Part shown: one piece after another, positions 38,001-51,216 of the stretch | Numbering within the stretch: the stretch's first letter is position 1 | Layout: the number at the start of each line of letters is the position of its first letter | Made by a program: the position numbers and the translations under genes | Source: Letharia columbiana | Lineage: Eukaryota; Ascomycota; Lecanoromycetes; Lecanorales; Parmeliaceae | Length of the DNA: 64,000 bases | Assembly (NCBI RefSeq): GCF_014066305.1 | Contig: NW_023501132.1 | Span: 1-64,000 of the forward strand | Reading direction: 5' to 3' | The notes under the pieces: generated by a model | Told to the model about the DNA's origin: nothing | The model's input: only the letters and a program-made list of their open reading frames with translations | The model's database searches: none

Positions 38001-38447
38001 CGTTAATCTTATTATTAATTTAATATATTTTTCTTCTTTATCTAATTAATTTTAAATAATATTAATAGACTCGCAGTAGCTTAAATAAGAGTATTCGAAC
38101 TACGAAACTCTCTAATACTCCTTAGCAATTTTTTTTAAGAATCGTAATAATATAATAGTACAGCCTTTTAAGGATAATAATAAATCTCGCTTTCTAATTT
38201 TTATTAAATATTTTATAAATATAGATATAATCTTAATAAGATCCTTTCGCTCTATAAATCTAGATATCGATTAAAAGAAATAATAAAATATTTAAGTAGA
38301 TAATAGAATAATACGACTATTATAGAAAAATAAAAAGATTTATAATTATTATTTAATATTAAATAATCTAAATAGCTTAGATAATAAGATATTAAATCGA
38401 AATATATGAAGAGAGATAATTTAATCTTAAGTATATAATAATATTAG
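35050..38447 (+). pseudogene. Duplicated coding module, copy 1 (interrupted by M1)
   Basis: The stretch is collinear with 39155-41970. The plus frame reads through both copies with stops confined mostly to likely Gln or Trp sites, so the ancestor was probably protein-coding. Segments such as 'SNNALSL*KGKR' and 'LSNKKLKRNINE' are shared. M1 splits it at 36327-36893. I do not recognise the protein. Confidence 0.6.
36327..36893 (+). mobile_element. M1: 567 bp TIR element (MITE-like), nested
   Basis: It starts 'ATCTACAAATCTGAAAAG' and ends 'CTTTTTAGATTTATAGAT', the inverted complement apart from C-to-T changes. The copy-2 module at about 40431 lacks it ('ATATATAGTTAACGATAAAGC'), giving an empty site. 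Its ends match the large element and M2/M3. No coding capacity is seen. Confidence 0.85.
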
Positions 38448-39154
38448 AGATAAAAATAATAATATTAGAAATATAAATAACGCGAATATATAGATAGCTT
38501 AGATATCGCTTATTTAATTTTGATACTACTACTATATTTAATATCTAAATTAAATAAATAATATATTCGAGTTAATTAATAGTAATAGTAGACTTAATAT
38601 TTAACTTTTACTAAATATCTATAATTCTTTTAATTATAATCTTTAACTATTAATATAATCTCTAATCTAGCTTCTAAATAGTATAAATTATAATCGAATA
38701 TTTAAATTAAATAGATAATTTGAATAGTCGATAGACTATTAAATCGAAGTTAGATAATTAATTATCGCGCTAGTTATTAGCGTTTATAATATTATATTCT
38801 ATTATTTTCCCTTTATAATTTATTATTTAATATTTACTTTATAAACTTTATACTATAAACGATATTTTTTAAAATCTTTATCGAAATTACTTTTAATTTT
38901 AATATCGAGTTTTATTTAATATAAATTTTTTATCTTAACTTTTAAGACTAGCTTTCGATCTAAATAAATTATTAATAATATATTATATTCTTCTTTTAAA
39001 CTCTATTTATTATTAAAGTAAATTATTAAATAAATCTCTATCTACGAAGAAAGTTAAGTTATCTATTAAAGTATTCTAACTCTAACTTTAACCCTTAATA
39101 TTTTTCTTTTTTATATCTTTCTTTTACTATACTTCGTATAAGATAATTTTTAGA

Positions 39155-41970
39155 AAATCTTAAAGTTCTTAATCTCTTTTAAACTTACTAATATCTCGCC
39201 TTAACTTAAATTTACTAAAACTTCGCTTTCTTCTTATTCTACTATCGCTCCGCCTTCGATCTTATTATTTAATCTACTTAATATCTATAAAAAGAATAAA
39301 ATAGATTCTTAACTTATTAATATTAGCTCGAATAAGAATAACCCTTAATTATAAGTTTATTACTATTTTCTATAAAAGAAGTTCGTTAATAATTTAATAG
39401 ATAACGCTATTATATTGAAAACTTATAAGAGTAATAACGCGCTTTCGCTATAAAAGAAAAGATATTTAATAATAAAAGATATTATATTAGTAAAGCTCTT
39501 AATTAAATAAGATTATATCTTTTAATTAATTAATTCTTATAATATTAAAATTAGTAAGATTATAAGTTAAAGAAAGATATAAAATAATATAAAGATCGGC
39601 GATAGAGATCTAGTATTAAAATATATATTCGAGTATTATTAGTTATTTACTCTTTATACTAATTAATCTAATAGAAAAATTAAGCTTAATAAAAAAGAAA
39701 GGTTATAGTAATTAGATTAAACTTAAAAAATTATAAAATAAGTTTTATAACTTAATCGTAGTAATAGAAATATCGAAAATACTTATATTTTTAGAGATTT
39801 AAAGTATATCTTAAGTTCGTAAAAGACTTTAATATCTATTATCTTAAAAATTTATTAGCTATATAATTTAATATAAAGACGTCTTTAGATAAATCTTTAT
39901 AATAGAGTAATTAATATAGATAAGCTTAATTTTAATAAGATAAATATATTTAATTCTTTTATTTAACTCGCTAATATAAATATTTCTTTAAACTCTAATA
40001 TTATTAATAAGTTCGATATTTAAATAATAACTTACTCTATAATTTAATATTCTTAAAAAATACTAGAATATTATTATTATCAAAGTTTTTAAGAAGTCTT
40101 CCTTCGCGAGTAAATATCTTATATTAAGATTTATTTAAAAGAATCGATAGTCTTAATATTCTTCGATTAAGATACTTAATATTATATATCTATATAAAGA
40201 TAAAATTAATTACATAGCCCGAATAATATCTAAATTAAAATTCTTCTTAATAATTATTTTAGCTAAAATTTTCGCGAATTAGCTTATCGAAATTATTAAG
40301 TTAATAAATTTCGAAGATTATAACGTAATATAACTTCGTATCTTTTATATATATAAATTAATTCGATATTATAATATTAACTCGAAGTCTTTAATCTCTA
40401 TAAATATTAAATTATTTAAATATATAGTTAACGATAAAGCTTAACCTAGATAAGAGAGATTCTTAATCTTAATAATATTTAAATTTTATAAAAATTATAT
40501 CTAAATTAAGATAAAGGACTTATTTATATATAACTTCGCTATTAAATAAATTTATATCGACGAGTATTATAATATAAAATCGAATATCTTCTTAATATCT
40601 ATATTAATTATCGCTTATAAGATAAAGTAATCTAGAATTATTATCGAAGATCTCGCTTATATATAAAATTTAAATAAGAAGAAATAAGTATATTATAATA
40701 GAATAGCGAAGGAGTTTAAGTATTATCTATTATTCGTTTATAAATATTTAATTATATTATAAATTATATTCTTTATTAACGTAGTAATAATAATTCTATT
40801 AATTAAGTAGTTATAGTAGAAGATAAATATCGTTTTATCTAAGATAATAAAGAAGAAATATTATAATATTAAAAAGTATATAGAGAATATAAAGTTTCGC
40901 CTACGCGCTCTATCGAATAAGAAATTAAAAAGAAATATTAATAAAATATAGATAGTTTTAGATAAGCTAATAATTAAATAAATAGTAAAATTAAGAATTA
41001 TCGATAGCGACGCTTTACTTATAAAGCTTTTATCTTATAAAATAAGAAAGATTATCTACTTATTAAGCGATAATTAAAAAAAAATTCTTTAAGATATTAA
41101 TTAGATTATTTAAGATTAAGTTAAAGTCAAATATCTCGTATAATATAATAAGATCTAGAGTTAAAGATATAATCTATCTAAATTTATATATAAATTATAC
41201 TTTAATAAGACCTATAAACTATACGCCGTAACTATTATTTTTAATATTCTTAAATTTTTTAAGATATATTAATTAAAGCTAATCGATATTAAGTATTATA
41301 ATAATAAGAATTATTATAAATCTAGATAATAGCGATTAATCTTTTAAGTTAGATAATATAAAGAAGAAATAACTATAATATTTATAAGATAATATATATA
41401 ATTACTATCTATACGATTTAATAAAAGATACTTCTAAATTTATTATATTAAAATAGTTAATTAATACTCTTAATAAAGATATCTATAAACGTTTTAAAAA
41501 GTTAATAATATTTATAAGTTCTCTCGTAATTAATCTAATTATCGCTCTAGTATAATCTTCTTCTCTATTTTATTAAATTTAAATAATATTAATAAACTTA
41601 TAATAGTTTAAGTAAGAGTATCTAGATAACGAAATTCTCTAATACTCTTTAGCTATTTAATTTAAGAATCGCGATAATTTAATAATATAATCTTTTAAGA
41701 ATAACGATAAATCCCGCTTTCTCATTTTAATTAAGCGCTTTATAGATATAGATATAACGCTAATAAGAGTCTTTCGCTTTATTAATCTAGATGCTAATTA
41801 GAAGAAGTAATAGAATATTTAAATAGATAAGAGAGTAATACGATTATTATAGAAAAATAAAAAGATATATAATTACTACTTAATATTAAATAATCTAAAA
41901 AGCCTTAATAATAAGATTTTAAATAGAAATATACGAAGAGAGATGATTCGTTCTTAAATATATAATGATA
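39155..41970 (+). pseudogene. Duplicated coding module, copy 2 (uninterrupted)
   Basis: This is a direct repeat of 35050-38447, about 4.1 kb downstream. It aligns end to end apart from the M1 insertion, with many differences of the C/T and G/A type plus others. It was formerly coding on the plus strand by frame conservation. The protein family is not recognised. Confidence 0.6.
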
Positions 41971-44900
41971 CTATATCGTTTTTTTAGATACGCTATTTAT
42001 AAGTATACTCGATTATTCTAAAGCTTCTATATTATTTTAATATATAATTATAATTTAGTATTAAATAACTTATAAGATCTAAATAAGAAAGTTTTAAATA
42101 AGAAGATCGAATAAAAGATACTTAACTCGAAGGTTAATATTTACGATAAATATAAGAATAACGATATAAGTAAAGAAGTAAAAGATAAGGTAATTTAGAT
42201 ATATAATAGATAGGGGAATTAGAGAAGATATATATTATTCTTAAATAGATATTTTAAATATTTAAATAATATATAGTATAATCTAACTTCGTATTATATT
42301 ATTCGACTTCAACTATTTAATTTAATTATTAATTAATTCTCTAAATAGATAGAATAAATAATATAATAAGATTTATTAAATAAAGATCGGCCTGTAAGAT
42401 TTATTTCTAAATTAAAATTCTTATTAATTCTATAATATTCTTTTTAATATATCTTTCTCTAGAATTATTCTACTTCTTCTAGAATTCTATAATTTAATTA
42501 ATCTTAGATATAAAATATAAGTTTTTATAAATTAGCGTCGCGTTATCTTTATCTATTTTATCTAAATTATTCTATATTAATATTAATTTAAAAATCTAAA
42601 TAGTATTAATTATCTTACGCGATTTAATAATAGAAGAGTCTAATTATAAAAAGATTCGCTTCTTTTTAAAATAAGAGATAAAAAAGAGATATCTAATTAG
42701 AAGCGCGCTTAATATTCTCTACAATTAAACGAAGCTCGGCGAGACCTTTAAATAACTAAAAAACGCCTTCTTAAGAGTCTTTACGTCTAATATTTTAAGA
42801 GAATAATTAAATAATTACGAATTAGATATAACTATAAAAATTAATTATATATATATATAAGCTTATAAATATAAGCGACTAAACGAACGATCTACCTCTA
42901 TTAATAATATCGACTTTATATTATAATTATATATCTTTAATTAAACTAGTTTCTATATATATTTAAAGAGAACTATAATCGATATACTAATATTATCTCT
43001 TAATATTATTAAGACTTAAATATTAATTCGCGTTATAATAAATAATATCGATTTCGATATATTTATAAATATATTAAAAGAAGATAAAGTATATAACGCT
43101 ATAATAGATTAAATTATATATTATATTAATAATAAAGATATTAAAATTAATTATTCCCGAAAGTTTAAGATAATTATATTATCGATATACGAGCGAGATT
43201 AGAATTCTATATTTTTTATAATTAAAGAATATTAGATAAATAAATATTTATTTTTTATATATATCTACTATTACTAATACGCGAAGAGATTATTTATTTT
43301 AAAAAAAGAAAAAGATAGCGAAGATATTAAGAGAAATACGTAAAGCGATATAATAGCTTAAGTCGACTATTCTCGCTATTAGCGAAAGGATTTAAAGTTA
43401 TAATATATATATATATAAGAAATAATTAGATATTTATACTATAATCGTTATATTCTCTAAAACTTAATTAGTTTTAAGAAATTCTATAATATAAAGAATC
43501 TATCTTATTAAAATAATTTATAGTCTTTACTTTCTCTAAATATCTTCTTACGCTTTATATAATATAAGACCTTCGTCTTTAATATAGCTAATATCTTATA
43601 TTATTTAATAATATTAAACTTAAATAACTTCTAGAAAATTCGTTAATATAAATTTTCTTTATAGACTATATTCTAATAGACTTCGATTAAAAAAAATATA
43701 CGATCTTTATTAAATAGAGAGAGATAATATGAAAGGCGCTAAAGCTAATATTTAACCTCTATATCTTATCGATAAAAATTATAAAAAGATAATATTAATT
43801 ATAGTAGAAATATACTATTATATATAAAATAGCTTTAAATTATTAAAAAAAATTATATATTATCTTTAATAGTTATAAAGTTTATAATAATATCGTTATC
43901 GATAATTACGTAAATTATAGCTTTATATATAACGCTATCTAGAAAATAAAATATATTATTAATATATCGAAGTAATTATTATCGATAAATATTTATACTA
44001 AAAGATTTATAATTATATATACTAAAATAGATATTATTTATAAAAAAATACTTAAGAATAAAAAAGTAAATAAGAAAGTGTAATTAGGGTAATAATATTT
44101 AATAATAAATAATAATTAACTTAATATTAATTATTAATAGAAAATTTATTTAATTTAAATAGAAATTATTAGCGAAAATATTATTTAATTCGAATAGAGT
44201 ATTTAAGTTAAATAGATAGTCGAATTTAAATAAAAATTTAACGCGCTTTAATCTAAATAAATTAAAAACGCGTTAATTAATAGCCCCCTTTTTAAATTAA
44301 TAACTTTCTTTTATCCTTTTATTTTTTTATCTATTTAAATATATTTACTTTTATATTTTATCTATTATCGTCTTTAGCGTTTAGTATTAATTTTATTCTA
44401 ATTTTTAATAACGATAGAAGACTTATAATACTTCGTATTTTATTAAGTAAGCTTACTACGTTTAAATTATAGAGATTATAAAAACTTTAAAATAGAATAT
44501 AAAAAAGAGAATAGCGATAAAGAGGGCTAAAAACGCTAGAAGAAAGAAGAAAGCTAAGAAGATAGAAAATATAAACTATAATTTACTTATTCGCGAAGAT
44601 ATTATTAACTATATATTAGCAGAAAGCGAGTAAAATAAAGAAGATTAATAAGAAAAAAAATACGTTAAAGAATATAGATAGATAGATTCTAGATTATCTA
44701 AACGTTATAGAATATATAAGCTTAAAAAGAATATATATATAGTATCTAATTATAACGATAATAAATTCTTGAACGATTTTATTAATTTAGAGAAGATAAA
44801 GAAGTTATTAATAATTATAATTATTATATATAACGAAGCTTCTCTTAATATTAATAATACTCTCTTAGTTTTATATACTATTATAAATATTAAAAAAGAT

Positions 44901-47170
44901 TTCTCTTCTAAAGTTAAAGATAAAGGCGAAGATTATAAACTCGATATATTCTTATTTAATCTATATCTTCTATCGAGTTAATATCTTAATAGAAAGCGAT
45001 AGAAAAACTTTTATCTAAATCTTAATTAAGTATTAAGATTATTAAATCTAGAATAAAGAGTAGTAATATTAATTATTAGTTAATTAATTCTAAAATTAAG
45101 TAATATTAATATAAACTAGTTAATATAAACTATAGAATTTAGAATAATTCTTATTAGCGATAAAGAATTAGAATTAATAGAGCGAAATAAGAATATACTA
45201 TATAATTAAATATCTAAGTTAATAAATATATATTAAGTCGAAATAGAAAATAACTTATTAAGAGAAGTTATCTTTACGATAACGAAGCTAAAGCACTTCG
45301 CATAGAGCTTTAATATAAGAATAAGTATATATTCTAAATATAGTAGAATAATAACTAAATCGCTATAAATAATTTAATATTAAAAAGTATTATACTAAAT
45401 AGAGTCGTTAAGCGCTATTATATCGAAGTTACATTATTAATATATAACTCGTTTAAGCTTCTTATTAATACGTCTATTAAATAAGATAGAGAAATTTAAA
45501 GCTTTATTAATATCTTCAATAATATCAAATTATATATTATCGATAGATTAGAATAAAGAAAGATATATAGATTATACTTTATAAGATAACTCGAATAAAG
45601 ATAATCGTTAGATCGCGCTTTAAGATAATTTAATATAATAAAAAGAGCGCGATTATAATATTAAGAAAGAGCATCTTAATATATTTAAGATAATAAAAAT
45701 TATTTTATTTATAATAATTATAACTAGCGAAGGTCTTAAATATCTAAATCTTTAAGAGTTAAGTCTCTAGTTAAAGTATTATATTAACACGCTTAGTTAA
45801 GTAATAATTAAAATATAAAGAGATTAAAGATAGTAACTCTATAAGAATATTCGATTTATACGAAGTATTAATAATTAATTTATATATTTTAAGGCGAGAA
45901 AGATATTAATACTCTTAATTAATTATTATTATTAATATTTTAAGCTCTTTTTAATAAGAATATAGCTTTTCGACTATATAGACGATTTTTGTTTAACTTT
46001 AATAAAGAAAATTTAGAATATCGTTTAATCTTATCTTAAGATTTATATAACGTTATTATCTAAAGATATAAAGACGATAATTAACAACTTATTAATCGAT
46101 CTTTAATTTATATATTAAAATCTATAAAATAGATAGAATATAATATATTTTATGAAACTTAGATCGACTAGCTTCTTTAGCTAATAATCTCTAAAATAAA
46201 AAATACTTCTTATTTTAATTAATAGTTATATCGTTATATAAAATTTTCTTCTATAGTAAAAGAGTATCTCTCGAATTTAGATAAAGAAGTAAATATCTTT
46301 AGTTACTCTTATTCGATAATATTATAATTCTTATAATAATCGCCCTTCATTATAGTCTAAAGAATTATAATTCTAGATATTTTTATATTAAAAGATAAGA
46401 TAATAAGAAAGTCGAAGATAAGCTCTTTACTATTATTCTACTACTTATATAATTATAATACTTCTTAGAAATATATAAGTATATTAAGAAGTTCTAAAGA
46501 GATATAAAATAATAGAAAAGATTTATTATATGCTATATATTATAATAGCGTATTCTAGAGATATATCTTAGATTAATAAGAAAGGTATAAAGACTCTCTA
46601 AATTAAATAACTTATATAAGAATTCGCTAGATGATATTACCGAGAAATCGAGCTTCGTAAATATCTTAAAAAAAGTTATACTAAGGTTCGCTAATATTAA
46701 ATTATTTAAGAGATTAAATTTAAGTCTAATTGAAGATAATAAGAGAATCTCGCGAGTTATTAAGAAATAATCGATATATAAAATAATTAAATAGAAAGAA
46801 ATCGATTTAATAAATAATAATTAGAACTTAAATCTCTCTAAGTCTAAAGTATAAATACTCCGCGTCTCGATAAGTAGAGAGAATAGATAAAAAAGATTAA
46901 ACTTTAATATATCGTCTATAGTTTTATTATAGCGAATAAAAGAAAAGACGATTTATAAAGAGAATAAGTATTTATAAATTAATAAAGTTATACTAAATAG
47001 AGAGGAAAAATATAAAGAATATATAGCGTAGTAAATAGAATAGGGAGAATTAGTCTCTTTATCTACTAGGCGAATTAAATAAGAATTAATAAAGAATTAA
47101 ACACCGCTATAGCGCTTAAAATTCTAATTATTTAAAAATCTATATCTTAGAGATTATAAATATTATTAAT
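41971..47170. pseudogene. RIP-degraded interior of the large element, right part
   Basis: The sequence is AT-rich. A short frame stays open at 44769-44981 on the plus strand, and the region 44400-45000 reads as lysine- and glutamate-rich, so a gene may have existed. No family was recognised. The sequence continues to the 90 bp repeats at 47171. Confidence 0.35.
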
Positions 47171-47530
47171 ATTATAATAAGATACCGCGATAAATTTTAA
47201 ATCGATGACTTTTACTAGATATTTAGAGATATCGAGTCTAATTTGAATTAGATACTCTAGAGATATTGTTATAATCGACGATATCGTCTAATTTAAATAC
47301 GCTATAAATATTAATATTATTAGCGAGACTAACTAATCTAGAATTTTTATAGATATTATTATAATCGATAATACTATCTAGCTCGAATAATTTCGAAAAT
47401 CTTTTTAATATATATTTAATTAGTCGGACTAAACTTTTAATAGATATTATTATTATTAATAATATTATCTATCTTAGATAATTTAAAAAATCTATCTTAT
47501 ATATAGTCTCTTAAATTTTTAAATATATAC
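47171..47530. repeat. Tandem ~90 bp repeats near the right end of the large element
   Basis: The mark 'AGATATTRTTATAATCGAYRAT' or a variant occurs at about 47261, 47351 and 47442, with a weaker first unit near 47190. The period is 90-91 bp. Confidence 0.75.
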
Positions 47531-47749
47531 TATTAAATTGATAGCTTACAGTTACTCTAAAATCTAATTAATCTAAATAAATACTATCTTAGCTTATTAA
47601 ACGCGAAGTTTACTATATTTAGTTATTAAACTAACGAAAAGAGTTAAATATAGATAAAGTCTACTTAATAGACTAAATCGTACTAAATCGTGCTTATGAT
47701 ACGGACCCGGCGGAAATCGTGCGGAAAGAAACTTTTCAGATTTGCAGAT

Positions 47750-48960
47750 ATTGAAAGGAAAAGTACTTATTATACTTCGAAAAGTTTATAATAAAAGTAG
47801 ATATTAGGCTAAGATTAATATTCTAATAAGACTATATAGCTATTACTAGCCTAAGAAAGTATAAAATATTAAGAAGTATATTGCTAGATATCTTAAGTAT
47901 ACTAAGTATAAACCTACTATTAGATCTTAGCCTTTATATTCTATTAAAGTTATATACTCTTTTTAACTTATAAAAATAGATTTTATAGATTTACTTAAAA
48001 TTACTAAAGTGAAATCTACTTTTATACTCGTAAAAGTCTACTATATAAGTAGATTTATAGTTTTCTTTATTACTATCTTTATTAATATAAAGAATATTAT
48101 CTAATATCTTAAGTTATTCTTTACTATATATAGAAAGTCTTATATTTATTATCTCGATTATAATTAATATTTCTTTAATAATAAGTTAAAAGAATTCTTA
48201 AGATTCGAAGGTATTATCGTTATATATAGCTCTTTTAATACTTTTAAGAGTATAGAAATAATTAAGATTTATAATAAACTTCTAAAAGTAGTACTTCGCA
48301 AGAATTCTCTTTATATCGAATTGAAATGGGATTAGCGATTATTAAAGACTAGAGATTTCGTTAATATATGAGTTATTAAATATCTAAGAATCTCTTCTAT
48401 TAATATTCTTTTTAAATCGCTATCGAAAGCTTCTATTAATATATCTATCTTATATATACTTTTTAAATATAATATTTCTACTTAAATAATTAAGCTGAAG
48501 GATTCTATTAGCTATACTTAGATCGTATAATAATATCTTATTTATTAGATGAATCTTTATAATATAATTAAATAGCGTTCGAATTAATAGAAGAAGAATA
48601 TGGCTTTCTAATATAATAAGAAAATTAAGTAAATTACGTATTATATTAATAATCTAATTATATTATATTAGAAGAATATAGAAAAATTAAAAGCTCGCTA
48701 AAGAGATCTATTTCGAATAAGTAAATATAGTAGATTCTATAAAAGATTCTTTACACTTATATAACTTAATAGTCGAAAAATCAGATATATATTTCACGAG
48801 GATTATCTTAAGAACTTCGTTACTCGTATAGACTATCTTCTAAATTCTATTACCCTCTTATTATTATAATAGCAAACTACTAAATATCCTCGCTAGAAGC
48901 TTTCCCGAAGTTTATACTTTCCCGAGAAGTTTATACTTTCTTAAAGATATATATACTTAC
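47750..48960 (+). pseudogene. Ty3/Gypsy integrase, right half of the split element
   Basis: The plus frame reads the integrase zinc region ('SYY*PKKV*NIKKYIARYL', where the family has YWP...Y...C..C), then the catalytic core. 'KIDFIDLLKITK' is at about 47980, 'VYYISRFIVFF' follows, and 'YYLDYN*YFFNNKLKEFL' supplies the second acidic position. The expected catalytic Glu region follows near 48250 ('SSFNTFKSIEIIKIYNKLL'). The sequence then runs into an AT-rich tail that probably contains the 3' LTR. It is separated from its RT and RNase H by the 28021-47749 block. Confidence 0.85.
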
Positions 48961-49753
48961 GAAAGGCTTTAGCGTTCTTACTTTTTATAGTATTATATAA
49001 AAATAATTATAGAAATAATAGTAGTTAATTTTATTCTTACTTTAGATACTATACTATACTACGGCTTTATTTCTTTTACCTATATTTGTATATAGCTTTA
49101 TAGTCGCTAAGGCTCTATCTTATTTATTTCGTAGTAGTCGAAAGGTGCTTTCTACGAGGTCGTTCTTTCTAGCTTTATATAGTATAGTTTGCTTGGCTAG
49201 ATTCTTAGGGAATCCTTGGGATCCTGCCTTCATAGAATCTACATCCTCTTCTACCCACACGATACCGTGATCATTCTTATTCTTTACAGTATCACGCCTC
49301 TGAAATGCAATTCAATCCTTTGATTCTTCAAAACAGCCTAGTCTACGGAGGTCGGCAGGTAAAGTCCTGAACATGCCAAGAAGAGCTAGCAGTAACCCTA
49401 GCCCTAGTTTCGGAAGGTAAGCCTATGGCGTAAATCTTTCTGGGAGCTTAAGTTTGAGCTCCGGGCGCCTCTATAAGGCATTGAGCCCTACGTTGAGCCT
49501 TGGAATGCGCGGCTTAGGCCTGATCTCTAAGCGCATTGTCTAGGTAACCTAGCCCGAACTTCTGGCATGTTTGGGCATGTTCAGTACCTTACTTTGCGTG
49601 CCAACCTCCGTATAGGGCTGAGAATAGAACGCCGCCAGGCAATCGCTCCCCCGCTAGCCACGCTGGAGAACCATCACATCCGTTCATATCCGCGTGAGTA
49701 TCCCCGACGATCAACTTCCCGGTCTCCTAACGAGCGGTGTGGTCAAACCTTAC
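48961..49753. other. Transition from RIP-degraded to ordinary sequence, SRR1 gene upstream flank
   Basis: CA and TG return gradually from about 49070 and are normal by 49210. No gene was recognised. An open frame at 49567-49782 overlaps the SRR1 gene start in another frame and is not supported. Confidence 0.5.
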
Positions 49754-50753
49754 ATGGCTTTGGAAAGAGCAGCATCCCATGACTCCGACTTACAGGAGTT
49801 CGCCGAACCGAGTAATGACGAGACTGTCTACTCCATTGGAAGGGGAATTCCTCAACCATTGCCTGTTCCTCTGATCGGCGAGACCAGATTCATCAAGGAT
49901 CCCAACGGATGGCTTCATTTGATCAAAGATGGGAAGGAATCACAAGCGCCAATGCTGTATGAATCTCGGAAATCAATCGCGCCTCCTGGTATGACGCTGA
50001 ACGACTTGGTCATGGCCCACGAAGAACGTACTGCTCGATGGAAAGAGGGTTCCTGCTGTGCGGAGATGATTGACTTCTTCCAAACTACCATCTCGAAAGT
50101 ACAAGACTTTACATTAAAGTCTTGCATTTGCATTGGGATAGGCACATTTACGGGTACTCATCCCTACTGTCCTGGAGATCGGTCATTCGATCAGCTCATT
50201 GCATTTGAGGCTATACTTGATATTCTTCGTGAGTGATATACAGCCTGTCTCCCCTCCGTGATACCCTCTCCAACTGTCGGACATTCGGACGTCTTCATTG
50301 CTGATACGGCTCGAGTATCAAGGACAGACACACGAAATTCCGGACGTTTTCATCCAAGATCCCGTCATGAATTCTCTGGATGCGGAATTCCTTCGATCCC
50401 GAGGCTTCACTGTACTCGAAAACCCTGCTGCTCAGAATCTTGCCACGCCCACTTCGTTACTTTTCGCACCGAACTGTGAATGGCATGTCATTCAGGAAAC
50501 ATTTGAGATAGCTTATCCAGGACTTTTCATCGGTGTAGAGCTAGAGCACTACCTTGATTGTATAGGATATGGTCCTGTTACGAGCACCTCAAAAGAAGAA
50601 CGGGAGGCTCAGGAGACGTTCGGACAGCGATCGAGGGAGAGAAATCGCCAAATGTTCGAGAGAGTGTACAAACCGTTTTTTAATACGCGCTTGTCCCGTG
50701 ACATTGTTATGGAACCAGATGGCCAGACGGGCAGAGTGTACTGGAAGGGCTAG
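49754..50753 (+). CDS. SRR1-like domain protein, two exons
   Basis: Exon 1 is 49754-50228 and exon 2 is 50323-50753. The 94 bp intron has donor GTGAGT, a CTGAT branch site and acceptor AAG. Joining in phase 1 gives 301 residues. The frame is open upstream to 49694 but without ATG, so the ATG at 49754 is chosen. The SRR1 domain begins at 'KSCICIGIGTFTG' (about residues 118-130), runs through 'SFDQLIAFEAIL', then across the junction into 'FIQDPVMNSLDAEFLRSRGF', and ends near 'FAPNCEWHVIQETF' and 'LFIGVELEHYL'. SRR1 was first described in plants (light and circadian signalling); fungi carry many SRR1-domain proteins of unknown role. It converges with the unassigned frame on the other strand at its 3' end. 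It shows no RIP damage despite lying between two RIP blocks. Confidence 0.85.
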
Positions 50754-50756
50754 CAT

Positions 50757-51165
50757 GTAGACCTGCCCGCCGCAAATCGTCACGACCGTTTGCGGATATA
50801 ACCCAATCCGTCTCAAACACAGGCATCAGGCATCGCAGACAGTGAATAGTATAAGCTCGGTATTTCGAAGCAAATTCTTGCACATTAGCTCTGAGGATGT
50901 ACTCAACGACCTCCCAGGCAAAAGTTTCAGCGTATTTGGCGTCTCTAGCTGAAATTATGCCACGGTCATCCTCAAATAGATCATCAATGCTAAAGGACAC
51001 GCAGTGATGGGTATCTGTGTCAAAGTTATTCAGCTTGAGGTTTTCACTGACGCTACTGGAGGATGGGATCCAGTTGCGGCCTTGAAGAACTGTGGGTGTA
51101 TCAAGAGCCCAGGAGCAGAATTCCAGGAATAGTCCCTTCCCCGGACAAGGTAAGAACGAAAGCAC
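50757..51165 (-). CDS. Unassigned open frame between the SRR1 and APH-like genes
   Basis: The minus-strand frame stays open from about 51165 down into the end of the SRR1 gene (stop at 50707). It has a plausible composition ('HHCVSFSIDDLFEDDRGI', 'AKYAETFAWEVVEYILRAN') but no usable ATG near its beginning and no recognised family. It could be an internal or last exon of a spliced gene, or a fragment. The 3' overlap with the SRR1 exon argues that at least the last part is not coding. Confidence 0.25.
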
Positions 51166-51216
51166 ACGCTTGAAATGGTAGATGCCGTGTTCAGACGTGA
51201 TTTGTCTGATTCTATA

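Larger units (their letters stand above)
28021..47749 (-). mobile_element. Large (~19.7 kb) TIR-bounded element inserted in Gypsy pol
   Basis: The left edge reads 'AAGTTTCTATAAAATTTGAA' followed by 'ATTGCTAATCGCGCG'. The right edge, reverse-complemented, reads 'ATCTGCAAATCTGAAAAG' and then the 'CGATTTCCGCCGGGTCCG' box. These are the same two ends, in the same relative arrangement, as the short elements M1-M3. No other such ends occur inside except those of nested M1. Outside, Gypsy pol resumes in order: RNase H end to the left, integrase zinc region to the right. That supports insertion of the whole block as one unit. The interior is RIP-degraded. Several plus- and minus-strand frames look formerly coding, but I recognise no transposase or other family. 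Strand is given by the M2-like orientation. A composite origin is possible. Confidence 0.6.

Noticed and set aside
44769..44981. 70-codon open frame in the large element treated as a live gene
   Set aside because: It is Ile/Lys/Asn-rich, bounded by stops in RIP-degraded DNA, with no motif; more likely a chance-open piece of a dead gene.
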